Under the pieces are notes generated by a model that was not told where the DNA came from, searched no databases, and worked only from the letters and a program-made list of their open reading frames with translations. 42,586 bases of DNA from JBBQXK01 sp038251625 (GTDB lineage Bacteria > Pseudomonadota > Alphaproteobacteria > Rhodobacterales > Rhodobacteraceae), in assembly GCA_038251625.1 (NCBI GenBank), contig JBBSBE010000019.1, positions 1 through 42,586 of the forward strand. Direction: 5' to 3'. Below are positions 8,502 to 16,552 of the stretch, piece after piece. Numbering within the stretch: the stretch's first letter is position 1; every line of letters begins with the position of its first letter. The position numbers were made by a program, and so were the translations under genes.

Positions 8502-9578
8502 ATGTTCTACCGTGAAGCAGGTGATTTCAGCACCACCTACCGGGACGACAGCCAGACGTTCCCGATCCGCTTCGACCGGTATCGCTATTACGCGGTGCTG
8601 GCCGTGGCCTTCGGAGTGATCCCCTTCATCATCAACGATTACTGGGCATCGGCGGTGCTAGTGCCGTTCCTGATCTATGCCATCGCGGCCATCGGGCTGA
8701 ACATTCTTGTGGGCTATTGCGGGCAGGTCAGCCTTGGCACGGGGGGCTTCATGGCGGTGGGGGCCTATGCCTGCTACAAGCTGATGACGGCGTTTCCCGA
8801 TGTGTCGATCCTGATCCATGTGTTGCTGGCGGGCGGCATCACCGCTGCGGTGGGCGTGCTCTTCGGCCTGCCGTCCTTGCGCATCAAGGGGTTTTATCTG
8901 GCGGTGGCGACGCTGGCGGCGCAGTTCTTCCTTGTGTGGCTTTTCAACAAGGTGCCGTGGTTTTACAACTATTCGGCCTCGGGCCAGATATCGGCACCCG
9001 AGCGCACGGTGCTTGGCTATGCCGTCACTGGCGCGAATGCCAGCGCATCGGTCAAGTATCTGGTCTGCCTGATCTTCTGTTTCGCGCTGGCGTGGCTGGC
9101 GCGGAACCTGACGCGCGGGGCGGCGGGGCGGAAGTGGATGGCGATCCGTGACATGGATATCGCGGCGGAAATCATCGGGGTCAATCCGCTGCGCGCCAAG
9201 CTTTCGGCCTTTGCCGTCTCGTCCTTCTTCGTGGGCGTGGCGGGGGCGCTGTTCTTTTCCGTCTACCTAGGCGCTGCGGAAGTGGGCGAAAGTTTCGGCA
9301 TCGACAAGTCGTTCCTTGTGCTTTTCATGATCATCATCGGGGGGTTGGGCTCGATCTTCGGTAGCTTCGCGGGGGCGGCGTTTCTGGTGCTGTTGCCGGT
9401 CTTGCTGAAGAACGTGCTGGTGGGGCAATTCGGCTGGCCCACCGACCTTGCAGCACATCTGCAACTGATGATCGTGGGGGCGCTGATCATCGTCTTTCTG
9501 ATCGCCGAGCCGCACGGGCTGGCACAGTTGTGGCGCGTTGCGAAGGAAAAGCTGCGGCTCTGGCCGTTTCCGCATTGA
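8502..9578 (+). CDS. LivM-like branched-chain amino-acid ABC permease
   Basis: The 358-residue permease starts at ATG 8502, four bases after the previous stop. A polar N-terminal tail of about 30 residues precedes roughly nine hydrophobic segments. LivM motifs are present: I-G-L-N-I-L-V-G-Y-C-G-Q-V-S-L-G-x-G-G-F near residue 65, L-R-I-K-G-F-Y-L-A-V-A-T-L-A, and the coupling motif A-I-R-D-M-D-I-A-A-E-I-I-G-V. It should pair with the LivH-like protein. An open frame extends further upstream inside the LivH-like gene but has no ribosome site and no family similarity, so I reject it. Confidence 0.93.
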   Translation: MFYREAGDFSTTYRDDSQTFPIRFDRYRYYAVLAVAFGVIPFIINDYWASAVLVPFLIYAIAAIGLNILVGYCGQVSLGTGGFMAVGAYACYKLMTAFPDVSILIHVLLAGGITAAVGVLFGLPSLRIKGFYLAVATLAAQFFLVWLFNKVPWFYNYSASGQISAPERTVLGYAVTGANASASVKYLVCLIFCFALAWLARNLTRGAAGRKWMAIRDMDIAAEIIGVNPLRAKLSAFAVSSFFVGVAGALFFSVYLGAAEVGESFGIDKSFLVLFMIIIGGLGSIFGSFAGAAFLVLLPVLLKNVLVGQFGWPTDLAAHLQLMIVGALIIVFLIAEPHGLAQLWRVAKEKLRLWPFPH

Positions 9579-9637
9579 ACCAACAGCCGGGTGAACCGGC
9601 GTGATGAGACTCTGACATTTCAACCGGGAGGACCAAG

Positions 9638-10924
9638 ATGACCCTAAGACTAGCAGCCGCGATGGTCGCGGCATTGGCAGTGGGGGCGCCCGCAATGGCG
9701 CAGGATCTGCACTTTCCATCGCTGAGCTACCGCACCGGCCCCTTTGGCGCGAGCGGCACCCCGTTTGCGGATGGCTATCAGGATTACCTGACGCTTTTGA
9801 ACGAGCGGGACGGCGGCATCGGCGGGGTGAAGATCCGGCAGACCGAATGCGAAACCGCCTACAACACCGAAAAAGGTGTGGAATGCTATGAATCGATCAA
9901 GGGTGACAACCCGTTGATCCTTCAGCCGCTGTCCACCGGCATCACCTATCAGTTGATCCCCAAGGTCACGGCGGACGGCATTCCGCTGCACACGATGGGC
10001 TATGGGCGCACCTCGGGCAAGGATGGCACGGTGTTCGCCAACGTCTTCAACTATCCCGCCAACTACTGGGATGGCGCCTCGATCGCGATCAAATACATCC
10101 TGAGCGAGAACGGCGACAACATCGAAGGCAAGAAGATCAGCCTTGTCTATCACAACTCCGCCTACGGGAAGGAGCCGATCCGGACTCTGGAAGAGCTGGC
10201 CAAGCAGCACAAGTTCGAGCTGATCCTCTTGCCCGTCGATTCGCCCGGACAAGAGCAGAAAAGCCAGTGGTTGCAGATCCGCCGCGACAAGCCCGACTAT
10301 GTGCTGATGTGGGGCTGGGGCGTGATGAACGCGACCGCCATCCAGGAGGCGGCGAACATCCGCTATCCGATGGATCATTTCATCGGCATCTGGTGGTCGG
10401 GGTCTGAAAATGACGTGCTGCCGGTGGGCGACGGGGCCAATGGCTACAAGTCGCTGGCGATGCACGGGACGGGGATGGAATACCCGGTCTATGCCGATCT
10501 GAAGAAATACGTGACCGACGCCGGCAAGGCGGCGGGCGCGGGCGATCAGGTGGGGTCGGTGCTGTATTCGCGGGGCATGTATGCCGCGATGCTGGCGGCG
10601 GAAGCGGCCAAGAAGGCGCAGGAACTGGCAGGCACAGCCAACATCACGCCCGCGCAGATGCGCGACGGGATGGAGGCGCTGGAGATCACCGAAGAGATCA
10701 TGGCGGCCAACGGCCTTCCGAACTTTGGCCATCCGTTCAAGGTGACTTGCCAGAACCACGGCGGCGAGGGCTATGGCCTTGTGCAGCAGTGGGATGCGAC
10801 CGCGAAGAAGTGGAGCCTGATCACCGACTGGATCCAGTCTGACCAGGCGCTGATCGACCGTCTGGTGGCGGAGGATTCGGCGGCATTCGCGGCCGAGAAC
10901 AACATCGCCAAGCGCTGCAACTGA
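9638..10924 (+). CDS. Periplasmic substrate-binding protein of the LIV-type ABC importer
   Basis: The 428-residue precursor has a clear signal peptide ending in A-P-A-M-A, with cleavage near residue 21. GGGAGG lies eight bases before the ATG. The mature part has the type I periplasmic-binding fold of the LivK/HAAT family: G-x-x-x-x-G-x-P-F-A-D-G-Y near the start, S-L-V-Y-H-N-S-A-Y-G-K-E in the second lobe, and a Y-G-L-V-Q-Q-W region near the end. It captures the ligand in the periplasm and delivers it to the two permeases. Linkage to two CoA ligases suggests an organic, possibly aromatic or fatty, acid as ligand, but I cannot identify it. Confidence 0.92.
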   Translation: MTLRLAAAMVAALAVGAPAMAQDLHFPSLSYRTGPFGASGTPFADGYQDYLTLLNERDGGIGGVKIRQTECETAYNTEKGVECYESIKGDNPLILQPLSTGITYQLIPKVTADGIPLHTMGYGRTSGKDGTVFANVFNYPANYWDGASIAIKYILSENGDNIEGKKISLVYHNSAYGKEPIRTLEELAKQHKFELILLPVDSPGQEQKSQWLQIRRDKPDYVLMWGWGVMNATAIQEAANIRYPMDHFIGIWWSGSENDVLPVGDGANGYKSLAMHGTGMEYPVYADLKKYVTDAGKAAGAGDQVGSVLYSRGMYAAMLAAEAAKKAQELAGTANITPAQMRDGMEALEITEEIMAANGLPNFGHPFKVTCQNHGGEGYGLVQQWDATAKKWSLITDWIQSDQALIDRLVAEDSAAFAAENNIAKRCN

Positions 10925-10933
10925 GCGCCCTTT

Positions 10934-10962
10934 CCCGGCCGGGGCGCGCTGCCCCGGCCGGG
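10934..10962 (+). other. Strong hairpin after the binding-protein gene
   Basis: CCCGGCCGGGGC pairs with GCCCCGGCCGGG over a five-base loop, giving a perfect 12-bp stem ten bases after the stop codon. No T-run follows, so it is unlikely to be a full terminator. In many binding-protein operons such a stem protects the 3' end of the upstream message and raises its level over downstream genes. That role is inferred here. Confidence 0.65.
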
Positions 10963-10997
10963 GATCATGGATATTTGAGCAGAGAAGAAGCCCCAAG

Positions 10998-11816
10998 ATG
11001 CTGGACGATGCGCCTGCGCCGCTTCTGGAGGTCGCCAATATCGAGGTGATCTACAACCACGTCATTCTGGTTCTGAAGGGCGTCAGCCTGACGGTGCCGG
11101 AAGGGCGGATCACGGCCATCCTTGGTGGCAACGGGGCGGGCAAGACGACCACGCTTAAGGCGGTGTCGAACCTTCTGAAATCCGAACGCGGCGAGGTGAC
11201 CAAGGGCCAGATCACCTATGCGGGCGAGCGGGTGGAGCATCTGGACCCTGCGCAGATGGTGGCGCGCGGCGTGATCCAGGTGATGGAGGGGCGGCACTGT
11301 TTCGAGCATCTGACGGTCGAGGAGAACCTGCTGACGGGCGCCTATACGCGCACCGAAGGCAAGGCGGCCATCGAGCGCGATCTGGAGATGGTTTACACCT
11401 ACTTCCCGCGCCTGAAGGAACGGCGGCGCAGTCAGGCGGGCTACACCTCGGGCGGCGAGCAGCAGATGACGGCGATCGGGCGGGCGCTGATGTCACGGCC
11501 CAAGATGATCTTGCTGGACGAGCCCTCGATGGGCCTTGCACCGCAACTGGTGGAGCAGATTTTCGAGATCGTGAAGGCCGTGAACGAGGGCGAGGGCGTG
11601 ACCTTCCTTCTGGCCGAGCAGAACACGAACGTGGCGCTGCGCTATGCCCATGCGGGCTACATTCTGGAAAGCGGGCGTGTGGTGATGGAAGGCACGGCCG
11701 AGGCGCTGCGCGAGAACCCCGATGTGAAGGAGTTCTACCTCGGCATGTCGGACAAGGGGCGCAAAAGCTTCCGCGATGTGCGGAGCTACCGGCGCCGCAA
11801 GCGGTGGCTGGCATGA
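10998..11816 (+). CDS. LivF-like ABC transporter ATP-binding protein
   Basis: This 272-residue ATPase is the second nucleotide-binding subunit of the LIV-type importer. It shows Walker A GGNGAGKTT, the Q-loop region RGVIQVMEGRHCF, the signature TSGGEQQMTAIGRAL, Walker B MILLDEPSMGLAP and the LivF-type tail A-E-Q-N-T-N-V-A-L-R-Y-A-x-x-G. A polar, arginine-rich tail of about 20 residues follows the last conserved motif (L-G-M-S). It lies 73 bases after the binding-protein gene, beyond a strong hairpin. The PaaK-like ligase gene begins at its very end. Confidence 0.93.
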   Translation: MLDDAPAPLLEVANIEVIYNHVILVLKGVSLTVPEGRITAILGGNGAGKTTTLKAVSNLLKSERGEVTKGQITYAGERVEHLDPAQMVARGVIQVMEGRHCFEHLTVEENLLTGAYTRTEGKAAIERDLEMVYTYFPRLKERRRSQAGYTSGGEQQMTAIGRALMSRPKMILLDEPSMGLAPQLVEQIFEIVKAVNEGEGVTFLLAEQNTNVALRYAHAGYILESGRVVMEGTAEALRENPDVKEFYLGMSDKGRKSFRDVRSYRRRKRWLA

Positions 11817-11827
11817 AGGACGTGCGG

Positions 11828-13042
11828 ATGGGCCACTTCGATGCGCTGGAAACCCGCAGCGCGGATGCGCGGGCAGCCGATGTTGCCCGCGATCTGCCGC
11901 GCCTGATTGCGCTGGCGCAGACGACGGGCGCGATGGGCAGAATGCTGCGCGATGTGGATGCGTCGGCGATCACCGATGCCGCTGCGCTGGCGACGCTGCC
12001 GGTGATCCGCAAGGCGGCACTGAGCGAGGCGCAGGGCACTGAGCCGCCCTTTGGAGGTTTCCTGCCACCCGGGGGGGATTATGAACATATCTTTCAAAGC
12101 CCCGGCCCGATCTACGAAATCGGGCGCACCACGCCCGACTGGTGGCGGATGGGGCGGTTTCTGCATGCGGTGGGCGTCGGGCGCGGCGATGTGGTGCAGA
12201 ACTGCTTTGGCTATCACCTGACGCCCGCAGGAATGATCTTCGAGAGCGGTGCGCGGGCCGTTGGAGCCACGGTTCTGCCCGCAGGCACAGGGCAGACCGA
12301 CCTTCAGGTGCGCGCAGCGGCGGATGTCGGCAGCACGGCCTACGCGGGCACGCCCGATTTCCTGAAGGTCATCCTTGATCGGGCGGATGCGATGGGGGTG
12401 GCGCTGGCCTTCACGCGGGCGGCGGTGGGGGGTGGGGCGCTCTTCCCGTCCTTGCGCCGCGAATATGCCGACCGTGGCGTGCTGTGCCTGCAATGCTATG
12501 CCACGGCGGATCTTGGCAACATCGCCTACGAATCCGCCGCGATGGAGGGGATGATCGTCGATGAGGGGGTCATCGTCGAGATCGTGCGCCCCGGCACCGG
12601 CGATCCGGTGCCCGTGGGCGAGGTCGGCGAGGTGGTGGTGACCACGCTGAACCGCGACTATCCGCTGGTGCGGTTTGCCACGGGGGACCTGTCTGCCCTG
12701 ATGCCGGGGGAAAGCCCCTGCGGGCGGACGAACCTTCGGATCAAGGGCTGGATGGGAAGAGCCGACCAGACGACCAAGATCAAGGGCATGTTCGTGCGCC
12801 CCGAGCAGGTGGCCGCAATGGTGGCCCGCCACCCCGAGGTGACCCGCGCCCGCGTGGTGGCCGACCGGATCGGCGAGATGGACGCAATGACGGTGATGGT
12901 GGAAACCCGCGCCGCCAACCCCGCGATCTATGAAAGCACGGTTGTGGACGTCCTGAAGCTGCGTGGTAAGGTAGAGCTTGTGCCGCCGGGAAGCCTGCCG
13001 AACGACGGCAAGGTGATCGAGGATCGCCGCCGGTACGACTGA
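11828..13042 (+). CDS. PaaK-like phenylacetate-CoA ligase family protein, atypical P-loop
   Basis: About 404 residues from the start chosen, which has AAGGA seven bases upstream; an ATG at 11813 overlapping the previous stop (ATGA) is an alternative. The fold reads as the PaaK branch of acyl-adenylating enzymes: Y-A-G-T-P-D-F-L-K, L-Q-C-Y-A-T-A-D-L-G-N-I-A-Y-E, R-F-A-T-G-D-L-S-A, and a C-terminal K-I-K-G-M-F-V-R-P-E-Q segment. The usual serine/threonine/glycine-rich ATP loop (SSGTTGKP type) is not recognisable; the matching place reads IFQSPGPIYE. This may be a specialised subfamily or a protein with changed chemistry. It closes the ABC/ligase cassette. Confidence 0.85.
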   Translation: MGHFDALETRSADARAADVARDLPRLIALAQTTGAMGRMLRDVDASAITDAAALATLPVIRKAALSEAQGTEPPFGGFLPPGGDYEHIFQSPGPIYEIGRTTPDWWRMGRFLHAVGVGRGDVVQNCFGYHLTPAGMIFESGARAVGATVLPAGTGQTDLQVRAAADVGSTAYAGTPDFLKVILDRADAMGVALAFTRAAVGGGALFPSLRREYADRGVLCLQCYATADLGNIAYESAAMEGMIVDEGVIVEIVRPGTGDPVPVGEVGEVVVTTLNRDYPLVRFATGDLSALMPGESPCGRTNLRIKGWMGRADQTTKIKGMFVRPEQVAAMVARHPEVTRARVVADRIGEMDAMTVMVETRAANPAIYESTVVDVLKLRGKVELVPPGSLPNDGKVIEDRRRYD

Positions 13043-13058
13043 ATCCGGGGGGTGGGCG

Positions 13059-14714
13059 ATGCGGTGGATTGTGGCGCTGGGTCTGATGGCCGGAATGGCC
13101 ACGGCGGAGGATCGCGCGCTGATCCTGGCAAATGGCGATTACCGCGACGCGCCCGACATTGCTGCCGCGCGGACGGCCATGCAGGCGGGCGCGGCGCTGC
13201 AGGCGGCAGGGTTCAGCGTGGTCGCCGTTGCCGACCAGAGCGCTGCGGGCCTGCGCGCGCGGCTGTCGGCCCTGCTGGCGGCGCTTGCGCCCGAGGATCG
13301 TGTGGTCATCCTGATCGTGGGGCATTTCGCGCAAGGCGGGGCCGAGACGTGGGCGCTGGGTACCGAGGCGCGGTTGCCGGACCTTGCGCAAGCCGGGGGG
13401 GTGGGCGTCAGCCTTGCCACGGTGCTTGCCATCGCGGGCCAAGCACCGGGTGGGGCGATTGTCCTGCTGGGCACCGATGCCGCGCGGCCCGGTCTGGGCC
13501 AGGGGCTGGAGCCGGGCATCGGCCCGCTGGTGGTGCCGCAGGGGGTTGCCCTGATCCGGGGCGAGGCGGGGCGCGTGGCCGATTTCGCCGCGCGCCGCCT
13601 GACAGAAAGGGGCGTGACGGTGGCTGCGATGCTGGCGGATGCGCCCGATCTGACGGGCGAGGGGTTCTTGCCAAGCGCGATCCCGTTCCGCCCTGCCGCC
13701 GTGACGGCGCCAGCACCGCTGCCGACCGGCCCGACCGAGGCCGAACGCGCGGAGGAGGCGCGCAACTACGCCGCCGCACGGGCGACCGGCACCATTGCCG
13801 CGCTGGAGGCCTATCTGACGCGATATCCCGCTGGCCTGAACGCGGTGGCCGCCCGCACCGAACTTGCCCGGCTGCGCGCCGATCCCGGCGTGCAGGCCCG
13901 GCTGTTGGAAGAGGCGCTGACGCTATCGCGTGACCAGCGCCGCGCGGTGCAGCGGCAATTGTCATTGCTGGGGTTCGATCCGAAGGGGATCGACGGCCTG
14001 TTCGGCCCCGGTTCGCGCGCCGCGATTGCGGGCTGGCAGGGGGCGAATGCCGAGCAGACGACCGGTTTTCTGACCCGCGACCAGATTCTGCGGCTGACCG
14101 CGCAGGCCGACCGGCGCGCCGCCGAGCTTGAGGCGGAGGCCACCGCGCGGCGGGCCGAGACCGAGCGTCAGGACCGGCTGTTCTGGGATCAGACGGGCGC
14201 CAAGGGCGACGAGCCGGGTCTTCGCGCCTATGTGAAACGCTACCCGGACGGGCTGTTTGCCGAGCTTGCTGCCGAGCGGCTGAAGGTGTTCGAGGATGCC
14301 CGCCGCGCGGAAGCTGCAGCGCAAGACCGCGCGGCCTATGACCGGGCGCGGGCTGCGGACACGGCAGAGGCTTACCGCGCCTACCTTGCAACCGCCCCGG
14401 AGGGCGCCTTTGCCGCCGAGGCCGCGGCACGGATCGCGGAGATCGAGGCAGAGGCGGCGGGCGAGGGCGACCGGGCAACCGCCGAAGCCAATGAAGCGGC
14501 CCTGCAACTGAACCCGCTGGCCCGGTCGCTGATCGAGCGGCGGCTGGATGCAATGGGGTTGAAACCCGGCGAGGTGGACGGCGTTTTCGACGACAGGACC
14601 CGCCGCGCGATCCGCCGTTTTCAGGCGGCGCGCGGAATGGAAGAGACAGGGTACCTTGATCAGGCGTCGATGGTGGCCCTGCTGGCGGGCGGGGTGCTGC
14701 AGCTGGGCGATTGA
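13059..14714 (+). CDS. Exported caspase-fold pseudoenzyme with two peptidoglycan-binding domains
   Basis: The 551-residue protein has a short signal peptide (cleavage near A16). Residues about 18-230 resemble the C14/caspase-like fold: ALILANGDY opening strand, then V-I-L-I-V-G-H-F with H89. The strand that should carry the catalytic cysteine reads A-I-V-L-L-G-T-D-A-A-R-P, and I find no cysteine anywhere in the protein, so it cannot be a cysteine protease. Two PG_binding_1 domains follow at about 288-347 and 484-551, each with a G-x-D-G-x-F-x-x-x-(S/T)-R-x-A-I core. Alanine/glutamate-rich helical repeats lie between them. A cell-wall scaffold role is likely. It starts 16 bases after the ligase gene and converges with the gene at 14720. 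Confidence 0.8.
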   Translation: MRWIVALGLMAGMATAEDRALILANGDYRDAPDIAAARTAMQAGAALQAAGFSVVAVADQSAAGLRARLSALLAALAPEDRVVILIVGHFAQGGAETWALGTEARLPDLAQAGGVGVSLATVLAIAGQAPGGAIVLLGTDAARPGLGQGLEPGIGPLVVPQGVALIRGEAGRVADFAARRLTERGVTVAAMLADAPDLTGEGFLPSAIPFRPAAVTAPAPLPTGPTEAERAEEARNYAAARATGTIAALEAYLTRYPAGLNAVAARTELARLRADPGVQARLLEEALTLSRDQRRAVQRQLSLLGFDPKGIDGLFGPGSRAAIAGWQGANAEQTTGFLTRDQILRLTAQADRRAAELEAEATARRAETERQDRLFWDQTGAKGDEPGLRAYVKRYPDGLFAELAAERLKVFEDARRAEAAAQDRAAYDRARAADTAEAYRAYLATAPEGAFAAEAAARIAEIEAEAAGEGDRATAEANEAALQLNPLARSLIERRLDAMGLKPGEVDGVFDDRTRRAIRRFQAARGMEETGYLDQASMVALLAGGVLQLGD

Positions 14715-14719
14715 GCGGC

Positions 14720-15079
14720 TTACTTCAGCCGCAGGTCGGCATAGTCGCCGGCGCCTTCATCTGCGATGAATCGCACGGTATCGCCATTCTTCTGCACCAC
14801 CTGGCAATTCGGCCCGAGGTTACGCTTGCCGAAGGTCAGGTCGCGGCAGAAAAGCCCGCTTTGCCAGCGCCATGCGCCGGTGACCTGCTGCCCGAAGGCG
14901 CGGCCTTCGATCACGCCGTTTGGATCGACACGAAGTGTGATCCCCACCCGCGTCAGCGCCTTGCCGTTGATCAGGCTTACGAAGCTGGCTTTGTCGGCGA
15001 CGCGGTTGAACCCTTCCGCGAAGGCAGGGAGGGCCGCCATGAGGGTGGCGGCGGCAAAAGGCAGAAAGGTACGGACCAT
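14720..15079 (-). CDS. Small conserved exported protein, function unknown
   Basis: The 119-residue protein has a signal peptide ending A-L-P-A-F-A (cleavage near residue 21). The mature part holds two cysteines, one in G-L-F-C-R-D-L-T-F and one in G-P-N-C-Q-V-V, which could form a disulfide. Motifs such as W-R-W-Q-x-G-L-F-C-R and a C-terminal D-x-V-R-F-I-A-D suggest a small beta-rich periplasmic domain. From memory, similar proteins occur in Rhodobacteraceae and are sometimes mislabelled dihydrodipicolinate reductase; here the true dapB lies next to it, upstream on the same strand. No enzyme motif is visible. RBS AAGAGGTG precedes the ATG. Confidence 0.75.
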   Translation of the reverse strand: MVRTFLPFAAATLMAALPAFAEGFNRVADKASFVSLINGKALTRVGITLRVDPNGVIEGRAFGQQVTGAWRWQSGLFCRDLTFGKRNLGPNCQVVQKNGDTVRFIADEGAGDYADLRLK

Positions 15080-15166
15080 GCGTCACCTCTTAATGTTTTC
15101 CAGTCTTACGCAGGCAAGGGGTGGTCGGATCAATTGCTGCAAATCATGACATAAGTGTGAATGGGC

Positions 15167-15976
15167 TCAAAGCCCCAGCACATCGGCCATGCTGTATTCG
15201 CCCGGTTCGCGCCCCTGGCCCCAAAGGGCGGCCGCCAGCGCACCCCGGGCAAAGATGGCGCGGTCGGTGGCCAGATGGCGCAGCACGATGCGTTCGCCGG
15301 GGCCGGCGAAGATCACGTCATGCTCGCCCACCACATCGCCGCCCCGGATCGCGGCAAAGCCGATGCTGCCCGCAGCGCGCGCGCCGGTGATCCCCTCGCG
15401 CGCAGGGGTGCGGAGCGCATCGAGTGTGGCCCCCCGCCCCTTGGCGGCAGCCTCGCCCAGCATCAGCGCGGTACCCGAGGGGGCATCCACCTTCATGCGG
15501 TGATGCGCCTCGACGATCTCGATATCCCAACCCGGCCCCAGCGCCGCCGCCACCTTGCGGGTCAGGCCCAGAAGAAGGTTGACGCCAAGGCTCATGTTGC
15601 CCGCGCGCACGATCACCGCATGGCGCGCGGCGGCGGCGATACGCGCCAGATGCGGCGCTTCGAGCCCCGTGGTGCCGATCACATGCACCGCGCGTGCCTG
15701 GGCCGCGAGGGCCGCAAATTCCACCGTTGCGGCGGGGGCGGTAAAGTCGATCACGCCTTGCGCGCGTGCAAACGCCTCCAACGGATCGTCGGTCACGATG
15801 ACCCCGAGCGCCGCACCGCCCATCGCCTCGCCCACATCGCGGCCGATCCAGGGGTGGCCTTCGCGCTCGACGCACCCGACCAGCCGCGCCTCATCAGAGG
15901 CCGCGATAAGCCCTGTCAGCATCTGGCCCATGCGCCCCGAGGCGCCGGTGACGACGAGGCCCGGTAAATCTGGCAT
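15167..15976 (-). CDS. dapB: 4-hydroxy-tetrahydrodipicolinate reductase
   Basis: The 269-residue enzyme catalyses the NAD(P)H-dependent reduction in the diaminopimelate/lysine pathway, feeding both lysine and peptidoglycan synthesis. It has the Rossmann motif V-T-G-A-S-G-R-M-G near the N terminus, the G-T-T-G-L loop, and the DapB signature E-A-H-H-R-x-K-x-D-A-P-S-G-T-A with catalytic histidine and lysine. GEHDVIFAGPGERI near the C terminus is also typical. The start at 15976 has AGGAGG eight bases upstream, so a longer frame from 16078 is rejected. It is divergent from rbfA, with a GC-rich palindrome between them. Confidence 0.97.
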   Translation of the reverse strand: MPDLPGLVVTGASGRMGQMLTGLIAASDEARLVGCVEREGHPWIGRDVGEAMGGAALGVIVTDDPLEAFARAQGVIDFTAPAATVEFAALAAQARAVHVIGTTGLEAPHLARIAAAARHAVIVRAGNMSLGVNLLLGLTRKVAAALGPGWDIEIVEAHHRMKVDAPSGTALMLGEAAAKGRGATLDALRTPAREGITGARAAGSIGFAAIRGGDVVGEHDVIFAGPGERIVLRHLATDRAIFARGALAAALWGQGREPGEYSMADVLGL

Positions 15977-15993
15977 GGCGGTCCCTCCTTTTG

Positions 15994-16015
15994 CCCCTTC
16001 CCCTAGCGGAAGGGG
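15994..16015. repeat. GC-rich palindrome between dapB and rbfA
   Basis: CCCCTTCC and GGAAGGGG form an 8-bp stem around a six-base loop. A similar but not identical element, CCCTCCCC with GGGGAGGG, lies just beyond rbfA at 16518-16538. Such short intergenic palindromes are common in GC-rich alphaproteobacteria. No promoter or terminator function is evident. Confidence 0.5.
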
Positions 16016-16071
16016 CGGGGGCTGCAAAGCCCGCCGTTGCGGGCGGCGGCGAAAGGGCTTATCCCGCCCGC

Positions 16072-16485
16072 ATGTCAAAACCCCGCTTCCCCAACCAGAA
16101 CGGCCCCTCGCAGCGCCAGTTGCGCGTCGGCGAACTTATCCGCCGCACGCTGTCGGACGTGCTGAACCGCGCCGAAGTGCACGATCCCGATCTGAACGGG
16201 ATGTCGATCACCGTGGGCGAGGTGCGCCTGTCGCCCGATCTCAAGGTCGCGACCGTGCATGTGATGCCGCTGGGCGGCGGGAATGTGGAAGGCGCGATCG
16301 CCGCGCTGGCCCGCCACCGGGGCGAGTTGCGCAAGCGCGTGGCCGCCGAGATGACCCTGAAATACGCACCCGACCTGCGGTTCCGCCCCGACGAAACCTT
16401 CGCCGCACTGGACGAGACCCGGCGCCTGTTCTCGGACGAGAAGGTGCGGCGCGATATCGAGGCCGGGGATGACGGCGAGGCCTGA
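16072..16485 (+). CDS. rbfA: 30S ribosome-binding factor A
   Basis: The 137-residue protein helps 30S subunit maturation and 16S rRNA 5'-end processing, especially in the cold. The KH-like core is visible: S-Q-R-Q-L-R-V-G-E-L-I-R-R-T-L-S, D-P-x-L-x-G-M-S-I-T-V-G-E-V-R-L-S-P-D-L, then A-T-V-H-V-M-P-L-G, and a helix ending L-K-Y-A-P-D-L-R-F-R-P-D. The last conserved segment matches the RbfA C terminus (L-R-F-x-x-D-E-T-F). It is divergent from dapB by 95 bases and lies upstream of truB. The rbfA-truB association is a conserved translation cluster. Confidence 0.96.
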   Translation: MSKPRFPNQNGPSQRQLRVGELIRRTLSDVLNRAEVHDPDLNGMSITVGEVRLSPDLKVATVHVMPLGGGNVEGAIAALARHRGELRKRVAAEMTLKYAPDLRFRPDETFAALDETRRLFSDEKVRRDIEAGDDGEA

Positions 16486-16517
16486 TCCAGCGCTGGCACG
16501 TGCAGGATGGGCGCCTT

Positions 16518-16538
16518 CCCTCCCCCTGTTGGGGAGGG
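16518..16538. repeat. GC-rich palindrome between rbfA and the phosphodiester glycosidase gene
   Basis: CCCTCCCC and GGGGAGGG form a perfect 8-bp stem over a five-base loop. It resembles the palindrome at 15994-16015 on the other side of rbfA. Its presence makes it less likely that translation of the next gene begins upstream at 16469. Confidence 0.5.
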
Positions 16539-16552
16539 TGGCGTGGGTCGGG

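Noticed and set aside
9650..11038. 462-codon minus-strand frame opposite the binding protein
   Set aside because: Antisense shadow; the plus-strand gene has a signal peptide and family motifs.
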